A stretch of DNA of 64,000 bases from UBA4416 sp943362175 (GTDB taxonomy: Bacteria > Bacteroidota > Bacteroidia > B-17B0 > Aurantibacillaceae). The stretch lies in NCBI GenBank assembly GCA_943362175.1, contig CALRIU020000025.1, forward strand, positions 1-64,000, written 5' to 3'. The notes beneath the pieces were generated by a model. That model worked only from the letters and a program-made list of their open reading frames with translations, did not search any database and was not told the DNA's origin. This document shows, in pieces, positions 61,060 to 64,000 of this stretch (within the stretch, counting starts at the first letter, position 1; each line of letters begins with the position of its first letter). The position numbers and the translations under genes were made by a program.

Positions 61060-61488
61060 TTAAAATTCGCCCAGCTCCTCGAAATCCAGGTTAAAATCAT
61101 CGGGGTTCAGCTCCTGCTCTTCCGGATATTCTACGATATCGTGAAAAGACAGCCCAAGGATCTCCAGGAACTTCTTTGCCTGTTCCCGGCTGATCTGATC
61201 CGGGAAGTTGAAATAATGTTTGTCTTCGATGGTAAGGCCGAATTCCGAGGTATAAAAAAGCGCCAGCTGTTGCTGGATCTCATCGTAGTTATCTTTGTAA
61301 AAAAAGAAATCCACCGCATTGTAGGTCGCCAGGCCACACATGGAGCTGATGTCGGCTGCTGCTTTGGCGCTTTGCGCTTCTTCGAGGGTGGCATAGGTCC
61401 CTACCATCGTACCTTTGGTTTCTTCTACAGCTTCAAAGGCTTCATCGGTATAGAAAAAGCCTTTTTTATGAATGACGAATTTTGACAT
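61060..61488 (-). CDS. Small cytoplasmic protein of unknown function
   Basis: 142 aa from the ATG at 61488 (MSKFVIHKKGFFYTDEAFEA). The open frame runs on to 61617, but that part overlaps the lipoprotein gene and is not protein-like. The N-terminal part is a short beta/alpha unit resembling a query-sensing hairpin (FFYTDEAFEAVEETKGTMVG), followed by a helical and acidic C-terminus (EEQELNPDDFNLDFEELGEF). I do not recognise the family. It lies between the lipoprotein and DUF6915 genes with 22- and 3-base gaps. Confidence 0.72.
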   Translation of the reverse strand: MSKFVIHKKGFFYTDEAFEAVEETKGTMVGTYATLEEAQSAKAAADISSMCGLATYNAVDFFFYKDNYDEIQQQLALFYTSEFGLTIEDKHYFNFPDQISREQAKKFLEILGLSFHDIVEYPEEQELNPDDFNLDFEELGEF

Positions 61489-61510
61489 AACGTATGTTTC
61501 AGATCTGGAG

Positions 61511-62311
61511 TTAATACAAGCGTTTTGCTTTTTGAGGCGATGCCAGGCTGAACCAGAAGATACACACCGGCTCTCCCTTATCGCGTGTCCCGTTCTTATT
61601 GGCATCGAAGCTTGCATACAGATACATCACATCGTTCTGCGCATCATATTGTGAGCGGATCACCGAATAATCGGGCGGGATCACCTGTGTTCTTACCGTG
61701 GCCGATGAATCGAACAGGTAAAAGCGCCTGAGGTCTTTGCGGTTGATGAGCGTGTCCTTATTGGTGTCTTCATCATACACCGACACGAGGTAATAATTGC
61801 GGTTCACCGGTTTTTTATTCAGCGAATCCTGCTCTACCGACGGATAGTACAGGGTTTTGATGAGGGCGGGATTCTTGAACATGAAATTCAGCCTGCTGGT
61901 GGCGAGATCGTAGTGGGCGATGTTCAGCAAATGGTACCCGTAGAGAATATCGATGCCCGGCATGAAATGCTCTTCCTGCGAAGACACGTCATCGTCGTAG
62001 GCGCCTTTGTAGAACCAGCTGCGATCGCCGGAATTACTTTTTGAGGGCTTGTCTTTATACACTGTCACAAGCCTGTGCGCCGGCATTCCTGTCAGGATCA
62101 CGGCATTGGGCGTGGAAGGAATCTGGCTCAGAGCCATGTTTCCCTGCACGGAGTTCAGCATGGAATCAGAGCCTGCCGGAGCCTCTCCCGGATCAGGCGC
62201 TGCGATCTGCTCTTCCTTGACTTTTTTCTCTTCTTTCGAACAGGAGGAGCTCAGCAGGGCCATGCTCAAACACCAAAAGCCGGGCAGTAATATAAAATTT
62301 CTAAAATACAT
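61511..62311 (-). CDS. Lipoprotein with two EF-hand-like calcium-binding loops
   Basis: 266 aa. It has a lipoprotein signal peptide with lipobox SSSC (about residues 21-24), then a Lys/Glu-rich and Pro-rich linker. The mature domain includes RNYYLVSVYDEDTNKDTLIN with the loop DTNKDTLINRKD (ligand positions 1, 3, 5 and 12 are Asp, Asn, Asp and Asp) and a second loop DANKNGTRDKGE (Asp, Asn, Asn, Glu). Both fit EF-hand or dockerin-type calcium loops on a beta-rich extracytoplasmic protein. It probably sits in the outer membrane or the inner face of the envelope. It heads a run of minus-strand genes. Confidence 0.8.
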   Translation of the reverse strand: MYFRNFILLPGFWCLSMALLSSSCSKEEKKVKEEQIAAPDPGEAPAGSDSMLNSVQGNMALSQIPSTPNAVILTGMPAHRLVTVYKDKPSKSNSGDRSWFYKGAYDDDVSSQEEHFMPGIDILYGYHLLNIAHYDLATSRLNFMFKNPALIKTLYYPSVEQDSLNKKPVNRNYYLVSVYDEDTNKDTLINRKDLRRFYLFDSSATVRTQVIPPDYSVIRSQYDAQNDVMYLYASFDANKNGTRDKGEPVCIFWFSLASPQKAKRLY

Positions 62312-62469
62312 CGAGGAATTAGTTTATGATAAAGGTAAAAATACAGCTATGCCGGGTACTGATCCGGAGGTAGGAGTTATCAGCTTAATTTTAACAACGG
62401 CTATTTGCAAAACAGAATGAATCATTTTTACACGGGCTACATTTTATCTGCTTCATGCTTTGCGGCATG

Positions 62470-63363
62470 TTATTTTTTGTCCTTATCAACCTGATACTTG
62501 ATCTGCAGAGTCAGGACAAATTCTACGGCTGGTTCTGTAATGACAGGATTCAGGACTTTATCGAAACCCGAATAGTCGATTTTATCGTAATAATAGGTTG
62601 CTCCTTTTCTCAGGTCTTTTTTGGTATAATTACGGTAGTCCTGATAAACTTCGCTGCTTTCATAAGCCGTATAAGTTTTATAAAGCTGGCTCGGATAATA
62701 ACTGTAAAACTGTTCGCCGAAGATACGGGCGGCCGGCGAAAGCTTCATATTGGTTAAACCGGTGTATAATGCTTTTTTTTGATGAATGGCCTCTGTTGCC
62801 GATTGAAACAGCTGGTTATAAACTTTTGTCATATCCGTAACCACATAGTCCACTTTTACCAGATCGTATATCTGATGATTGGACGCTGTCACAACAATGC
62901 CATCCAATACCCTGATACTCTTCAGCTTAACAATGACATTTTTCTTAATTTCGAATCCTTTCACATATTGCTCGGCGACATTCCCGTTGACAGTATAGCC
63001 ATACACTTTGTTTTGGGTTGTCATATCAATGTAGATATCAGCATCGGAATAACCCATCTTCTTTAAGTCGGAAACGAAGTTTTTAATCCTTTTTTCGATA
63101 TTCTCGTTGCACTCCTTCACCGTAGCGGCTTCCTCACTCACGCCAAATGTAACGACATAAGCGTCGGCTATCACATTTGCCAGAACATTTGCTTCAATGA
63201 GGAGCGTTGAGTCTGTGAGGTACAACCTGTCTGAGCCCCGCTTCCGCTCTATATGGTTGTTACTGTTGCCTTGTCCGTATACGATGTTTCCGCTGAATTG
63301 TGCCTCTGCTCCATGAGACATGAACACGATGGCAAGTTGTATAAGAGATGTTTTTATTTTCAT
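62470..63363 (-). CDS. SIMPL-domain periplasmic protein
   Basis: 297 aa. It has a signal peptide (about residues 1-21, GAEA/Q). The central part matches the SIMPL (DUF541) domain: ADAYVVTFGVSEEAATVKEC, NENIEKRIKNFVSDLKKMGY, DADIYIDMTTQNKVYGYTVN and the strand FEIKKNVIVKLKSIRVLD. The C-terminal 100 residues are Tyr-rich (YSYYPSQLYKTYTAYE, YYYDKIDY) and not part of the usual domain. SIMPL proteins are periplasmic and of uncertain role, some linked to stress and signalling. It lies 53 bases downstream of the ARPP-1-like gene. Confidence 0.82.
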   Translation of the reverse strand: MKIKTSLIQLAIVFMSHGAEAQFSGNIVYGQGNSNNHIERKRGSDRLYLTDSTLLIEANVLANVIADAYVVTFGVSEEAATVKECNENIEKRIKNFVSDLKKMGYSDADIYIDMTTQNKVYGYTVNGNVAEQYVKGFEIKKNVIVKLKSIRVLDGIVVTASNHQIYDLVKVDYVVTDMTKVYNQLFQSATEAIHQKKALYTGLTNMKLSPAARIFGEQFYSYYPSQLYKTYTAYESSEVYQDYRNYTKKDLRKGATYYYDKIDYSGFDKVLNPVITEPAVEFVLTLQIKYQVDKDKK

Positions 63364-63416
63364 ACGATGTATTTGGTTTTGTTATATGGTCATTGATCTG
63401 TTTTTTGGCCAGGTAT

Positions 63417-64000
63417 TTAATCAAAGGTAGCGAGGTGCAGCTTTTTGCCCCTGCTTTTCAGGATCGTACCGTTCTTTTCCACTTCACTCTCCTGTTTGCT
63501 TTCATCGAGAAGGATCTTATCGAGGTAAGTTTGTACCGTCTGGTAACCGGCCGTGGCTACTGACCCGTTGGAAATCGCCTCGGTGGAATAAGAGCTCATG
63601 AGGTTATCGAAGTATTGCTTAAACATGTCGGGCGTGGCGAACATATCGCAACCGATGACTTTGTTGCCGGTGCAGGCCACCATGCCTATGACATTGCCTT
63701 CCGCTTTCATTTTTGAATTAAAAAAATCCATATAGGCTTTGAGCTCCTCATTGTATTTTTTAGACGTATCGAGGGCTGTATAGCTCCCTGAGTTACTGCT
63801 GGCGGAATTTTTGGCGGTGACCTCCGCGACGTTCTGCCACACTTTCTGCTGATCTTTCTCTACCACGGCCGCCTTGCGCACACTCATGGTCGATACTTTG
63901 GAATAGCCGTAGAAGGTATTGTTGGCTTTCTGCGACTCTTCGCTGTATTGCCAGCGGCCGTGCTCCACGCAGAATACCGAGATATCCTTGCGCCCGCTGT
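63417..64000 (-). CDS. ARPP-1 (DUF6569)-like protein (partial, N-terminus beyond right edge)
   Basis: The frame is open to the window edge, reading ...SGRKDISVFCVEHGRWQYSE, so the gene starts outside the window. About 194 residues are seen. RKDISVFCVEHGRW, KDQQKVWQNVAEV and GMVACTGNKVIGCDMFATPD fit the ARPP-1 family, described by Burroughs and Aravind as a domain associated with rhodanese, phosphatase and ADP-ribosylation-related contexts. The C-terminus is short and charged. No neighbouring enzyme of that type is seen in the window. It lies 53 bases upstream of the SIMPL-domain gene on the same strand, so the two may be co-transcribed. Confidence 0.72.
   Translation of the reverse strand, partial: SGRKDISVFCVEHGRWQYSEESQKANNTFYGYSKVSTMSVRKAAVVEKDQQKVWQNVAEVTAKNSASSNSGSYTALDTSKKYNEELKAYMDFFNSKMKAEGNVIGMVACTGNKVIGCDMFATPDMFKQYFDNLMSSYSTEAISNGSVATAGYQTVQTYLDKILLDESKQESEVEKNGTILKSRGKKLHLATFD

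Noticed and set aside
1..64000. tRNA, rRNA, riboswitch, insertion sequence or prophage genes
   Set aside because: No T-loop-like GTTCGAATC motifs, no rRNA-like sequence, no transposase or integrase motifs and no typical riboswitch leader were recognised. A covariance-model search would be needed to exclude weak ones.

Overview
The window comes from a Bacteroidota genome, most likely from the Chitinophagales/Sphingobacteriales/Cytophagales side. The evidence is several secreted proteins with type IX secretion (T9SS) C-terminal sorting domains of both the A and B types, a TonB-dependent receptor with a carboxypeptidase-like N-terminal domain, a PafA-type alkaline phosphatase, Bacteroidota-type promoters (TTTG, 20 bases, TAnnTTTG) and no strong Shine-Dalgarno sequences. 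I see no rRNA, tRNA, CRISPR, prophage or insertion sequence. The window cuts a gene at each edge.

Layout. 1-7.9 kb is mainly housekeeping: a truncated PilJ-type sensor/PP2C phosphatase, a TPR lipoprotein, peptide deformylase, IMP dehydrogenase, a rhomboid protease, an aminotransferase and an HD-domain phosphohydrolase. 7.9-13.4 kb has a TPR membrane protein and two tandem M43 metalloproteases exported by T9SS. 13.4-19.2 kb has TcdA, a TatD-like hydrolase and an exporter operon (Crp/Fnr regulator, TolC, HlyD, ABC-2 permease, no ATPase). 19.3-28.7 kb has an alpha-oxoamine synthase, an NlpC/P60 peptidase, an ABC exporter, a glycosyltransferase, an alkaline phosphatase and a nucleotide-sugar dehydratase. 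29-36.6 kb has a CPCC protein of unknown function, a helix-hairpin-helix protein, two APC permeases, an M50 protease coupled to a PAP2 phosphatase, and a small secreted protein. 36.8-44.2 kb has a giant T9SS type-B protein and a TonB-dependent receptor.

44.6-54.7 kb is the least ordinary part. A tight four-gene operon encodes small secreted proteins: two paralogues, a propeller-like protein and a CxxC protein. It is followed by two giant paralogous cysteine-rich repeat proteins of the T9SS A type. All three transcription units carry the same upstream dyad, RCGTA-N4-TACGY. The dyad occurs only once more in the window by my manual scan, upstream of the sensor/phosphatase at the left edge. I infer a small surface-protein regulon.

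54.9-64 kb has threonine aldolase, a third M43 protease, then a run of minus-strand genes for small membrane, cytoplasmic and lipoprotein products (DUF2238, DUF6915, an EF-hand lipoprotein, a SIMPL-domain protein and an ARPP-1-like protein cut by the right edge). Gene-free stretches carry several families of short structured intergenic repeats.
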